A stretch of 64,000 nt of DNA from JAYOEY01 sp038120295. GTDB taxonomy: Bacteria > Pseudomonadota > Alphaproteobacteria > MPNO01 > UBA2964. The stretch is from the NCBI GenBank assembly GCA_038120295.1, contig JAYOLL010000003.1:1-64000 (forward strand), written 5' to 3'. The position numbers were made by a program, and so were the translations under genes. Every line of letters begins with the position of its first letter. The first letter of the stretch is position 1. This document shows positions 42,047-50,803 of the stretch, piece after piece. The notes beneath the pieces are model-generated. The model was not told the origin of the DNA, did not search any database, and worked only from the letters and a program-made list of their open reading frames with translations.

Positions 42047-43435
42047 CTACTTCTGGGCCGACCCGTCGCCCAGCTGATGGATTTCCGGGTGGCGCAACAT
42101 CATCCATGCGATCCACATCATAAGCACGGTGCCGATTATGCCCACCACATAGAAACCGTATTCGAGTCCGATCAGACCGGCCAGCCATCCCAGCGTCAGC
42201 GGGCCGATCATTGAGGTCACGCGGTTCATCGTCCCGCGGAGCCCGATTGCCTTGCCCTTGTCGTTTGGGCCGACGGTGCGCAGCATCAGGGTAATAACCA
42301 GCGGCTGGTGTACCCCGTTGGCTGCCGAGCGCACGCAGGACATCAGGCAGAAGGCGATGTAGGCGGCGATCAGCGGGGTGAGTTCAACCAGCCAGCCAAG
42401 TGAGCCGTTGACCGCGGCGACGACCGGCGCGCTGCCGACCAGCGGCGTGACGGAGATCGCGATCAGGGCGATCAGTACCGACAGCCACAACAGCCAGTAG
42501 GGCTTGAAATGGCGGCGCAGCGGCACCGCCCAGAGCGAACCCGCGGCGGCGGCGGCGGACGAGATCGAAATCAGGATGCCGATCAGCGTCGCCGGGATGC
42601 CCACGATGTCGCGCAGCCAGACGATGAAAAAGGTGCTCTGAATATTGTTGCCGATATGCACCATCATCCCGATCAGCACCGTGATGGCGACCGCCGGCGC
42701 GGCCATCAGCTTGAAGGACGCGATATAATCCGCCGGGTGCGGGATGAAGTCGCGAATCCTGAAGCCGGGGCACGGTTTGGGCGTTTCGCTGCGTGCGTGC
42801 CCGTCAGTTTCCCGGTCGCCGCCATCGGTCCGGGGAGTCGTTACGGTCTGGGGCAGCATCAGCACGGAGACCAGGAACAGCAGGCCGCAGACGCCGACCA
42901 GGCCGAAGGCCACCCACGGGCCGGCGAAGTCCCACGCCAGCCCTACAATCGGCGGCCCCCCGATATGACCGACGCGAATGACCGCGCCCAGCCTCGCCGC
43001 ATAGCTGGTGCGGCCCTTCAGCACCTGGCCGATCAGCGTCTGCGCGCCCATCCAGCCAATGGAATCGCACAGGCCGGAAAGAAGCTGGATCACGATCAGC
43101 GCGCCGATAAAGGGCAGCGCGGGATACAGGAAGGGTGTGGTCAGCGACAGGATGCCGAAGAACAGCAGCACTTTCCGCGTGCCGATCCGGTCCATCATCG
43201 TGCCTGCGTGGATCGACAGGAACAGCGACAGCAAGGGCCGGCATCCGAGCACGAACCCCAGCAGCGCGCCGGGCGGGATCGACATGTTCTCGATCGCCCA
43301 GATCGGAATGATCACCATCAGCATGAAATGCGCCGTGGTGCTGAACGTGCCGACGCCATAGACGGCGAGTTCCGTCTTCAGCGGAATTTTCTCTTCGTCG
43401 GTCGGCGATGCCGTGGTTTGGGGAGCGTCTGTCAT
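42047..43435 (-). CDS. MFS transporter
   Basis: A 462-residue MFS protein with about 12 helices and a central hydrophilic loop (TVTTPRTDGGDRETDGHARSE). MDRIGTRKVLLFFG is the loop 2-3 motif. Distinct from the three tandem exporters at 31635-35581. It lies upstream of benE on the same strand (46 bp), and divergent from the Rieske oxygenase gene, so the carriers and oxygenase may share substrates. Confidence 0.85.
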   Translation of the reverse strand: MTDAPQTTASPTDEEKIPLKTELAVYGVGTFSTTAHFMLMVIIPIWAIENMSIPPGALLGFVLGCRPLLSLFLSIHAGTMMDRIGTRKVLLFFGILSLTTPFLYPALPFIGALIVIQLLSGLCDSIGWMGAQTLIGQVLKGRTSYAARLGAVIRVGHIGGPPIVGLAWDFAGPWVAFGLVGVCGLLFLVSVLMLPQTVTTPRTDGGDRETDGHARSETPKPCPGFRIRDFIPHPADYIASFKLMAAPAVAITVLIGMMVHIGNNIQSTFFIVWLRDIVGIPATLIGILISISSAAAAAGSLWAVPLRRHFKPYWLLWLSVLIALIAISVTPLVGSAPVVAAVNGSLGWLVELTPLIAAYIAFCLMSCVRSAANGVHQPLVITLMLRTVGPNDKGKAIGLRGTMNRVTSMIGPLTLGWLAGLIGLEYGFYVVGIIGTVLMMWIAWMMLRHPEIHQLGDGSAQK

Positions 43436-43579
43436 GGTGCGACGGGCAGTCTATCCCATTCCACGCAATAGCCATATGGCGGAGCGAACGAAGCCGGAAG
43501 ATGACACTGCCGGTGAAATCGCGGAGAATTATTCCGCAAATCCGCCGCGCAGGGGTAAGGGCAAGGGTGAAAGCAAGCT

Positions 43580-44872
43580 ATGGACGGCACTGGGTACGAC
43601 ATCGAGTCGCTGATCGCGCATAACCGGGTGCACCGGTCGGTATACGACGATCCCGGGATATTCGATCTGGAGATGGAGCGCATCTTCCACCGCGCCTGGA
43701 TCTATGTCGGCCATGCCAGCGAGGTGCCGCAGCCCGGCGACTACGCGACCCGCACCATCGGGCGCAAGCCTGTCGTCATGAGCCGCCATGACGATGGCGA
43801 AATTTACGTCATCCATAATAGCTGCGGCCATCGCGGCGCCGTCGTCTGCCCGCTGGCGAAAGGCCATGTCGAGCATTTCCGCTGCGCCTATCACGGCTGG
43901 ACTTTCAGGACCAACGGCGAGGTAGACGGAATCGCCATGCCGCGCGGCTATGGCGAGAAAATCGACCTGACCGATCCGGCGCTCGGCATGCGGCCCCTGC
44001 CGAGGGTCGAGACCTATCGCGGCTTCGTGTTCGCGAGCCTCGCCGAGGAAGGCCCGACGCTGGCCGACTGGCTCGGAACGGCCATGTCGAGCATCGACGA
44101 TGTCACCGACCGCGCGCCCGCCGGCACGATCTCGCTTGGCGCGGGGGTGCATCGCTACATCTTTCGCGGCAACTGGAAACTCCAGCTCGAAAACACGGTC
44201 GATATGTATCACGTGCCGTTCAGCCACGAATCGACGTTGCGTCAGGACGGTCGCCAGTTCGCCCGCCGTCTGGGCGACGAATCCGGCTCCACCATCGGCG
44301 ATTCAGGCGCAGCGGCCGCCCGCTGGGAACAGCGCGAAGCCTGGGCGTCGGCACAGCATGGCCACAGCTTCACCGGGCACCAGCCGGTCGCCGACGGCAA
44401 GCGCGACGACCCGGTCTACGAGGAATATGTCCGGCTGCTTTCGGAAATACATACGTCCGAGCGTCTCGCCGAGGTGCTGCAGCCGAGGCGCCACAACACG
44501 GCCTATTTCCCCAACATGTCGCTGCAGGCGCTCAACCAGCATATCCGCGTGATCATCCCGCTTTCCTTCGACCGGACGGAGGTCAATGTCTACCCGGTTC
44601 TGCTCGACGGGGCGCCGGATGAAATGAACCGCGATATCGTCAAGGGACTCAACGTGACGCACAGCGCCGCTTCGCTGATCCAGACCGACGATCTGGAAAA
44701 TTTCCGCCGCTGTCAGGATGGGGTCGCCGCCGATAATTCAGAATGGGTGTGGTTCGCCCGCGGAGAGGATACCGACGTCACCGACAATCACGGCGATCAC
44801 CTGAACCGCGGCACGGTGGAGACCCCCCAGCGCGCGCAATACGCCGCGTGGAAGCGGCTGATGGCGGGGTAG
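43580..44872 (+). CDS. Rieske non-heme iron oxygenase, alpha subunit
   Basis: A 430-residue ring-hydroxylating oxygenase. The Rieske cluster site is CGHRGAVVC...RCAYHGW (CxH and CxxH ligands, about residues 82-105). The mononuclear iron site is NTVDMYHVPFSHE (Asp, His, His; about residues 208-220). It uses O2 and electrons from a reductase to add oxygen to aromatic rings or demethylate them. No beta subunit, ferredoxin or reductase gene is adjacent, which suggests a beta-less (alpha3) enzyme or partners elsewhere. Confidence 0.9.
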   Translation: MDGTGYDIESLIAHNRVHRSVYDDPGIFDLEMERIFHRAWIYVGHASEVPQPGDYATRTIGRKPVVMSRHDDGEIYVIHNSCGHRGAVVCPLAKGHVEHFRCAYHGWTFRTNGEVDGIAMPRGYGEKIDLTDPALGMRPLPRVETYRGFVFASLAEEGPTLADWLGTAMSSIDDVTDRAPAGTISLGAGVHRYIFRGNWKLQLENTVDMYHVPFSHESTLRQDGRQFARRLGDESGSTIGDSGAAAARWEQREAWASAQHGHSFTGHQPVADGKRDDPVYEEYVRLLSEIHTSERLAEVLQPRRHNTAYFPNMSLQALNQHIRVIIPLSFDRTEVNVYPVLLDGAPDEMNRDIVKGLNVTHSAASLIQTDDLENFRRCQDGVAADNSEWVWFARGEDTDVTDNHGDHLNRGTVETPQRAQYAAWKRLMAG

Positions 44873-44896
44873 GGTCGGAGTTGGACGCGGCACAAG

Positions 44897-44983
44897 ATCG
44901 CCGGGTCAAGCCCGGCGATGAAGTGTTCAAAAAATTGTCGTCATGCCCGGGCCCAAGTGCGCTTCACGCCGATGGCCGGGCAT
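44897..44983. repeat. Intergenic hairpin repeats
   Basis: Two adjacent palindromic units: ATCGCCGGG/CCCGGCGAT at 44897-44919 and ATGCCCGGG...CCGGGCAT at 44943-44983. They lie between the Rieske gene and the convergent AOR gene, perhaps a bidirectional terminator or dispersed repeat. Confidence 0.55.
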
Positions 44984-44997
44984 CTTGAGGTGACTGG

Positions 44998-46722
44998 CTA
45001 AAGCGCCGCCCCCTGTGCGATCAGTTCGCGCATTGCCTTGTTGACCGAGGCGGCGCGGTGGCGGGCCTTCTTGTTCGAGGGAGGCAGTTCCTCATCGTAG
45101 AAGAAGTCGGGCAGCTCGTCGTCTTCCTCGGTGAAGCCGGCCTGTCTGTTGAATTCCCACTCGTCATTGAGCGTCTCCATGCCGAGCCGGCGGAAGAAGC
45201 CTTCATCCAGATCGGTGCCGCACGCCTTGTTGAGCGCATCGACGATGAACCCGGTGTTGGGGTTGGTGACCGAGCGGCCGAACACGCAGATGCCGAGCGA
45301 GTCCGCGGCCGCGCACAGCACCTGGATATCGAGGCTGACCTCGGCCAGTTCCTCGGTCGAGACGCCGTCGCACTTGTGGCCCGGAATGTTGCCGGTCGTG
45401 TGGTCCGCGCCCTGGGCGGTGACCATCATGGAAATACCGGTCACTTCGATCACGCGCGGGTCGTAGGCGCTGATGCCCTGCTTCTTGATGACAGGGACGC
45501 GTCTGACGCCGTAATGCTCGCCGACACGGGCAGTGCCCTCCGCCAGCAGCCTGCCGCGCTCGTTCCCGGCACGCATGTCCGCCAATGCTTGCGCCATGAA
45601 CTCGTGATCGCCGAACTCACCTTCGCCGGCTTCCATCAGCACGCCAAGCGTCGCGCCCAGCTCGATCGAGTCAATGCCGAGATCATTGGCGATGTTATTG
45701 AGATAGGCGACATGGTCGGGATCTTCGAGGCCGCAATTGGTGCCGACGAGACCGAGCGTCTCGTATTCCAGAGGCGACACCATCTCCTTGCCGTCCTTGT
45801 CCGCATAGATGTTGCTGCAGCGGATCTGACAGCCCGGCATGCAGGCGTGGGTCGTTTCGCCGCCGCGTTCCAGGTTCTGCTGGCGGATATGATCGCCGCC
45901 GAGCCGGAACGTGGTTTCCTTCGGATTGACGAGCTGTCCGGCGGAAAAGTTCCGCGTCGGCATGCCGCCGACCGTGTTGGTAAAGTCGCCGACCATGGCG
46001 GTGCCGAGATCGCGGAACGCCTTGATTGCGCCGTCGGCGTCCAGCATCTTGCCGTAATCCTTGACCGAGCCCATCAGGCTCTTGCGGTCGTGGAAGCTCG
46101 GCATCTTGTCCTTGTCGACGACGATGGCCTTGACCTTCTTGGAGCCCATTACCGCGCCGACGCCGCCGCGCGCCGCGATGCGGGTCGGGCGGCCTTCCGG
46201 ATCGGTAAAGGAAATGCCGGCGACGAGGCCGAGATACTCGCCCACGGGACCGCAGATACCGAGACTGATCTTGTCGCCGTATTTCTCGAACAGGGCGCTT
46301 GCAGTTTCCGTGACGCTCTGGCCGAGATAGGGCGTTGCGTCCTCGAACGTGATGTCGCCTTCCTTCGGGATGCGGATCACGACCCAGTCGTCGGAAGCGC
46401 CGTAGAGATTGAACCCGGCGATCTCCAGCTGGCCGAGCGCGAAGGCGAACGTGCCGCCGGAATTGGCTTCCTTGACGCCGCCTGTCAGCGGGCTCTTGCA
46501 GCCGACACTCAGCCGGTTGGCGTTGGAGAAATTCGACCCTGCGAACGGGCCGGCAGAGAAAATCAGCGGATTGTCAGGTCCAAGCGGGTCGACAGTCGCC
46601 GCGCCCTTTTCCAGCAGCGTCTTTGCGATCAGGTGCCGTCCGGCGCGGACCAGGGCCTCGCCCTCAAGTTCTTCGGTTCTAATGGAACGGTCATTGAGAT
46701 CGATATGAAGATATTTGCGCAT
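44998..46722 (-). CDS. Aldehyde ferredoxin oxidoreductase (tungsten/molybdenum pterin)
   Basis: A 574-residue AOR-family enzyme. Family members oxidise aldehydes to acids with ferredoxin at a bis-pterin W (or Mo) site with a [4Fe-4S] cluster. N-terminal domain MRKYLHIDL, pterin-type GGVKEANSGGTFAFAL, and cluster Cys candidates in CMPGCQIRC plus LGICVFGR near the C-terminus. Start ATG 46722. Divergently transcribed from a quinone-oxidoreductase-like gene and ADP-forming acyl-CoA synthetase genes. AOR is unusual in aerobic alphaproteobacteria. Confidence 0.88.
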   Translation of the reverse strand: MRKYLHIDLNDRSIRTEELEGEALVRAGRHLIAKTLLEKGAATVDPLGPDNPLIFSAGPFAGSNFSNANRLSVGCKSPLTGGVKEANSGGTFAFALGQLEIAGFNLYGASDDWVVIRIPKEGDITFEDATPYLGQSVTETASALFEKYGDKISLGICGPVGEYLGLVAGISFTDPEGRPTRIAARGGVGAVMGSKKVKAIVVDKDKMPSFHDRKSLMGSVKDYGKMLDADGAIKAFRDLGTAMVGDFTNTVGGMPTRNFSAGQLVNPKETTFRLGGDHIRQQNLERGGETTHACMPGCQIRCSNIYADKDGKEMVSPLEYETLGLVGTNCGLEDPDHVAYLNNIANDLGIDSIELGATLGVLMEAGEGEFGDHEFMAQALADMRAGNERGRLLAEGTARVGEHYGVRRVPVIKKQGISAYDPRVIEVTGISMMVTAQGADHTTGNIPGHKCDGVSTEELAEVSLDIQVLCAAADSLGICVFGRSVTNPNTGFIVDALNKACGTDLDEGFFRRLGMETLNDEWEFNRQAGFTEEDDELPDFFYDEELPPSNKKARHRAASVNKAMRELIAQGAAL

Positions 46723-46893
46723 GACGGCTCTTTCGCACTCCACTGGCGTATTCGAGAGGTCTGTTCGTGTTTGACAGTATAGCCGAGTGCCGCCAATACG
46801 TCATCGGTGCAAGCAGATCAGGGAGAAGCTTTGATCCCGCCAAGGGCTAGTGGTAGGGTCCGCGCGCATTCAAGTTCGATCGAGGAAATCCCT

Positions 46894-47886
46894 ATGCGCG
46901 CAGTCGTTATTCATGAGTTCGGCCCCATCGAAAACCTGAAGCTGGAAGAGGTCGATGCGCCCGTTCCCGGCAAGGGCGAAGTGCTGATTGATGTTCATGC
47001 TATCGGCATCAATTTTCCCGATACGCTGATGATGCAGGGGCTTTACCAGACCAAACCCGAACGGCCGTTTTCGCCCGGTCGCGACGTTGCCGGCGTCGTT
47101 TCGGCGGTGGGCGAGGGTGTGACCGCGGTCAAGCCGGGCGACCGGGTGATGGCGCTGGTGACCTTCGGCGGTTACGCGGAACAGTGCATCGCGCCGGAAG
47201 CACGCTGCTTCAAGCTGCCGGATGCGATCGACTTTGCAACGGCGGCGGGCATGCTGACGGTCTATCTGACGGCCTGGGTCGCGCTGATGGTGCGCGGCGC
47301 CTACCAGCCGGGCGAGAAGGTGCTGGTGCTGGGGGCGTCCGGCGGTGTCGGGCTGGCCGCGGTGCAGATCGCCAAGGCGCATGGGGCAACGGTCGTCGGC
47401 GCCAGCACGTCCGAGGAACGCGGAAAGATCGTGCTGGAGAACGGTGCGGACGCGGTGATCGACCTGTCGGTCGAAGACATAGGCGAAGGGCTACGGTCTC
47501 AGGTGTTCGAGGCGGTCGGCAAGGAAGGCGTCGATATCGTGCTCGATCCGCTGGGCGGAGACATCTTTACCGCCGCCCTGCGGGCCATGGCGTTTGCCGG
47601 GCGCATCGTCTGCATCGGCTTCGTCGCCGGCATTCCGACCGCGCGCCCCAACTATTTCAACGTCAAGAACCTGACGCTCGCCGGCATGGCGCTGGACCTC
47701 CATTTCCGATTCAAGCCGGAAGTCATCGCCCGGGCTTCTGCCGATATTCTGAAGCTCTATAGCGAGGGCAAGATCAAACCCCGCATTGAGGCGACCTATC
47801 CGCTGGAGGATTTCCAGCAGGCGCTGGCGCAGTTCAAGGAAACCAAGAGCCCCGGCAAGCTGGTGCTGACCACCGGGCGGGCCTGA
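46894..47886 (+). CDS. Zinc-free medium-chain (quinone-oxidoreductase-like) dehydrogenase
   Basis: A 330-residue MDR protein: FPDTLMMQGLYQ, GRDVAGVV and the nucleotide-binding VLVLGASGGVGLAAVQIAKA. No zinc-site cysteines are seen, in line with quinone oxidoreductase/enoyl reductase members that use NADPH. Start ATG 46894 (MRAVVIHEF), ahead of which the open frame is not conserved-looking. It is 6 bp upstream of the synthetase beta gene, so these three genes form one operon. Confidence 0.87.
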   Translation: MRAVVIHEFGPIENLKLEEVDAPVPGKGEVLIDVHAIGINFPDTLMMQGLYQTKPERPFSPGRDVAGVVSAVGEGVTAVKPGDRVMALVTFGGYAEQCIAPEARCFKLPDAIDFATAAGMLTVYLTAWVALMVRGAYQPGEKVLVLGASGGVGLAAVQIAKAHGATVVGASTSEERGKIVLENGADAVIDLSVEDIGEGLRSQVFEAVGKEGVDIVLDPLGGDIFTAALRAMAFAGRIVCIGFVAGIPTARPNYFNVKNLTLAGMALDLHFRFKPEVIARASADILKLYSEGKIKPRIEATYPLEDFQQALAQFKETKSPGKLVLTTGRA

Positions 47887-47892
47887 TCTGCG

Positions 47893-48591
47893 ATGGCGAC
47901 CCGTACCCAGACCATTCTCGCCGAGGCCCGGAAGAAGGGCCAAAAGACACTGTCGGAATACGACAGCAAGCGCATCCTCGCGTCATACGGTATTCCGGTC
48001 AGCAAGGAAGCGCTGGTGACGTCGCAATCGGCGGCGCGCGCCGCGGCGAAGAAGATCGGTTATCCAGTGGTGCTCAAGGCCTGCTCGGCGGACGAGGCGC
48101 ACAAGACCGAGAAGGGCCTGATTGCCGTCAATCTGGCGTCCCAGAGCGCCCTGAACGATGCCTTTTCAGACATTTCGAAACGCGCGGGCAAGGATTACGA
48201 CGGCGCCTTTCTGGTGCAGGAGATGGTGTCGGGCGCGCGCGAGATCATGATCGGCATGCATCGCGACCCCAGCTTCGGCCCGTCGGTGGCGTTCGGGCTC
48301 GGCGGCATCTTCACCGAGATTTTGCAGGACGTGGTGTTCCGCGTCGCCCCCCTCCGGAAGCGCGACGCGCGCGACATGATGCGGGGCATAAGGGCTCACA
48401 AGATTCTCGGCCAGGTGCGCGGCATGCCCAGGGTCGACCAGGACCTGCTGGCGACTGCGCTGATGGCGGTCGGGCAGATCGCGCTGGACCATCCTGAAAT
48501 CGCTGAGATCGACATCAATCCGTTGATCGTGCGCGGGGACAGGCCGGTGGCGGTCGATGGGCTGATTGTGCTTGGCGACGAAACTGCCTGA
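47893..48591 (+). CDS. ADP-forming acyl-CoA synthetase, beta subunit (ATP-grasp)
   Basis: A 232-residue ATP-grasp protein: SKRILASYGIPVSKE, YPVVLKACSADEAHKTEKG, FLVQEMVSGAREIMIG, SVAFGLGGIFTEIL and EIDINPLIV. This is the beta subunit or domain of ADP-forming acetate/acyl-CoA ligase. It carries out acid + CoA + ATP to acyl-CoA + ADP + Pi (or the reverse, making ATP). The alpha subunit is encoded 8 bp downstream. Confidence 0.9.
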   Translation: MATRTQTILAEARKKGQKTLSEYDSKRILASYGIPVSKEALVTSQSAARAAAKKIGYPVVLKACSADEAHKTEKGLIAVNLASQSALNDAFSDISKRAGKDYDGAFLVQEMVSGAREIMIGMHRDPSFGPSVAFGLGGIFTEILQDVVFRVAPLRKRDARDMMRGIRAHKILGQVRGMPRVDQDLLATALMAVGQIALDHPEIAEIDINPLIVRGDRPVAVDGLIVLGDETA

Positions 48592-48599
48592 GCAGATCA

Positions 48600-49991
48600 A
48601 TGGCTGATATTCTCGACAAGTTCTTCGCGCCGAAAAGCGTGGCGGTGATCGGCGCTTCGGCGACGCCGGGCAAGCCCGGCAATGTCGTCATCCGCAACAT
48701 GCTGGATAACAACTTCGCCGGAAAAATCCATCTGGTGAACCCGCGCGGCGGCGAGATCGACGGGCTGCCGGTCAGCGCTTCCATCGACGACCTGCCCGCC
48801 GGCATCGATCAGGCGGTGGTGACGCTTCCGGCGTCGCATACGCCGGCGACTGTGCGCGCGCTCGCGGCGAAGGGGGTCAAGGCCATCGTGCTGGCTGCGT
48901 CCGGCTTCGCCGAGGTCGACGAGATGGGTGAGGGACTCCAGGCGGAACTCGCCGCTGCGATCAAGGAAACCGGCGTCCGCGTTCTCGGGCCGAACACGAC
49001 AGGCCATGTCTCGGTGCCTGGCTCCTATACCTCCAGTTTCTTCCCGCTGGGCGAGGTTCGTCGCGGCAGCGTGTCCTACATCACCCAGACCGGCAATTTC
49101 TGCGGCATTTCGCTGCGCCATATCCTGTCGGCGGAGCATTACGGCATCGCGCGGTCATGCGGGCTCGGCAACAAGGCCGACCTGGATGAGTGCGACCTGC
49201 TCGAATATTACGGCGAAGATCGCGAAACGAAGTCGATTTTCCTCTATCTGGAAAACATCAAGAACCCGACGCGCTTTCTGCGCGTCGCAAGGCGGGTTTC
49301 GCGCGACAAGCCGGTTTTCCTGCTGAAGGGCGGCGCCTCCGAAGAGGGTGCGCAGGCGGCGATGGCGCATACCGGCTCGCTGGCGGCAGACGGGCGCGTG
49401 GTTGACGGCGCCATTGCGCAGTCCGGCGTCACGCGGCTGCACCGCTATTCGGATCTGTTCCATGTCGCCAAGGCACTGGACGCAATGCCGCTGCCGCGCG
49501 GCAACCGCGTGTCGTTCCTGTCGCCATCGGGCGCCTTCACCGTCTGTATGACTGATTACTGTCGCTCGCTGGGGCTCGACGTGCCTGATGTCGAGGAAAA
49601 GACCCGCGACCGGCTGCAAAAGCTCGCCCCGCCCTTTATCCGCATGCGTAATCCCGTGGACATATTCGGTTCGGTCGCCATGCACGGGTATGAGACGGCC
49701 TATGGCGATGCGCTGGAAGCAGTGCTGATCGACCGCAATATCGACGCGGTGGTGGTCATCATGATGCTGACCACGGAAACCGGCGTGCCCAGTTTCGATT
49801 TCATCGCCGATCTGGCGAAGAAGTACAAATCAAAGCCGGTCTACGTGACCTTCATGGGCGAGCATGAACACAACGTCGCCGCCAAGAACTATCTCGAGCC
49901 GCGCGGGGTGCCCTGTTACATGCTTGTCGAACAGGCGTTCGACGTCCTCGGCAAGCTGGCCGAATGCCGGGCTAACATGCGAAAGGGCTGA
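48600..49991 (+). CDS. ADP-forming acyl-CoA synthetase, alpha subunit
   Basis: A 463-residue protein with the CoA-binding domain (KSVAVIGASATPGKPGN, residues about 12-28) and the succinyl-CoA-ligase-like domains with the phosphorylated catalytic His in AMAHTGSLA. Together with 47893-48591 it forms a complete enzyme. The divergent AOR gene 3 kb away could make the acid it activates, an inference. It ends 12 bp before a convergent methyltransferase gene. Confidence 0.9.
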   Translation: MADILDKFFAPKSVAVIGASATPGKPGNVVIRNMLDNNFAGKIHLVNPRGGEIDGLPVSASIDDLPAGIDQAVVTLPASHTPATVRALAAKGVKAIVLAASGFAEVDEMGEGLQAELAAAIKETGVRVLGPNTTGHVSVPGSYTSSFFPLGEVRRGSVSYITQTGNFCGISLRHILSAEHYGIARSCGLGNKADLDECDLLEYYGEDRETKSIFLYLENIKNPTRFLRVARRVSRDKPVFLLKGGASEEGAQAAMAHTGSLAADGRVVDGAIAQSGVTRLHRYSDLFHVAKALDAMPLPRGNRVSFLSPSGAFTVCMTDYCRSLGLDVPDVEEKTRDRLQKLAPPFIRMRNPVDIFGSVAMHGYETAYGDALEAVLIDRNIDAVVVIMMLTTETGVPSFDFIADLAKKYKSKPVYVTFMGEHEHNVAAKNYLEPRGVPCYMLVEQAFDVLGKLAECRANMRKG

Positions 49992-50003
49992 TTTTCCAGC
50001 GCT

Positions 50004-50708
50004 TTACGGTTTCTCGAACACCAGAAAGTGCTGCTGCGGCAGGAAGTCGGCGGTCTCCACCCAGCGCAGGCCCAGCGCTGACATTTCCTTTTTCGCCTGC
50101 GCCTCGGTCATCTTGTGTAGCCGTTTGATCGGTACGCTGCGGTCTTCCGCCCGGTATTCGATCAGTATCAGCTTGCCGCCCGGCTTCAACGCCGCCGCCA
50201 TCGCGGTTCCCATTTCGTGCGGGTGCGAGAACTCGTGATAGGCATCGACGATGAAGATCAGGTCCAGCGCCCCCTTCGGCAGGTTGGGATTCTCGATCGT
50301 CCCAAGCACCGGTTCGACATTGCGGATGCCTGTCTTTTTCTTCCGGCGCGCCATGATTTCCAGCATTTCGGGCTGGATATCGACGGCGAGAACCTTTCCG
50401 GAAGGCGCGCGCTTCGCGACGGCGAAGGAAAAGAGGCCGGTTCCCGCACCGATATCCGCAACCACCGAGTCGGGGTTTACCGGCAGTTTCTCGATTAAGA
50501 GATCGATCCGTTCCTCGCGGACGCGCTCGGGCCGTTCCAGCCAGGCCGCGCCCTGATGGCCCATGACATGGGAAATCTCCCGGCCCATATAGAATTTGCC
50601 GATGCCATCGAAATTCGGCGCTGTGTAGCGGTAGAGATCGTCGGCAGCCACCGGCGGTGAAATCAGAAGAAAAACAATCAGAAGAAGTCCTGCCGCCGGT
50701 TTTCGCAT
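50004..50708 (-). CDS. Predicted exported SAM-methyltransferase-like protein
   Basis: A 234-residue class I methyltransferase fold: VADIGAGTGLFSFAVAK (SAM motif) and VLAVDIQPEMLEIM, with an added N-terminal signal peptide (GLLLIVFLLISPPVAADDL). The unusual combination raises the question of how SAM would reach the periplasm. The protein may instead be a membrane-tethered cytoplasmic enzyme or the signal may be misread. Substrate unknown. Confidence 0.78.
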   Translation of the reverse strand: MRKPAAGLLLIVFLLISPPVAADDLYRYTAPNFDGIGKFYMGREISHVMGHQGAAWLERPERVREERIDLLIEKLPVNPDSVVADIGAGTGLFSFAVAKRAPSGKVLAVDIQPEMLEIMARRKKKTGIRNVEPVLGTIENPNLPKGALDLIFIVDAYHEFSHPHEMGTAMAAALKPGGKLILIEYRAEDRSVPIKRLHKMTEAQAKKEMSALGLRWVETADFLPQQHFLVFEKP

Positions 50709-50803
50709 AGGTGTTCCTTTGCCAGTGGGTCACCCTCGAATCTTGGCGCACCGCGTGTCAGAATAAAACGGAAAAGAAGCGAAATAGCAGTCCGGGGCAG
50801 ACG

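Noticed and set aside
45058..46782. Long plus-strand frame opposite the aldehyde ferredoxin oxidoreductase
   Set aside because: Antisense to a well-supported enzyme; no start signal or domain; a composition artefact.
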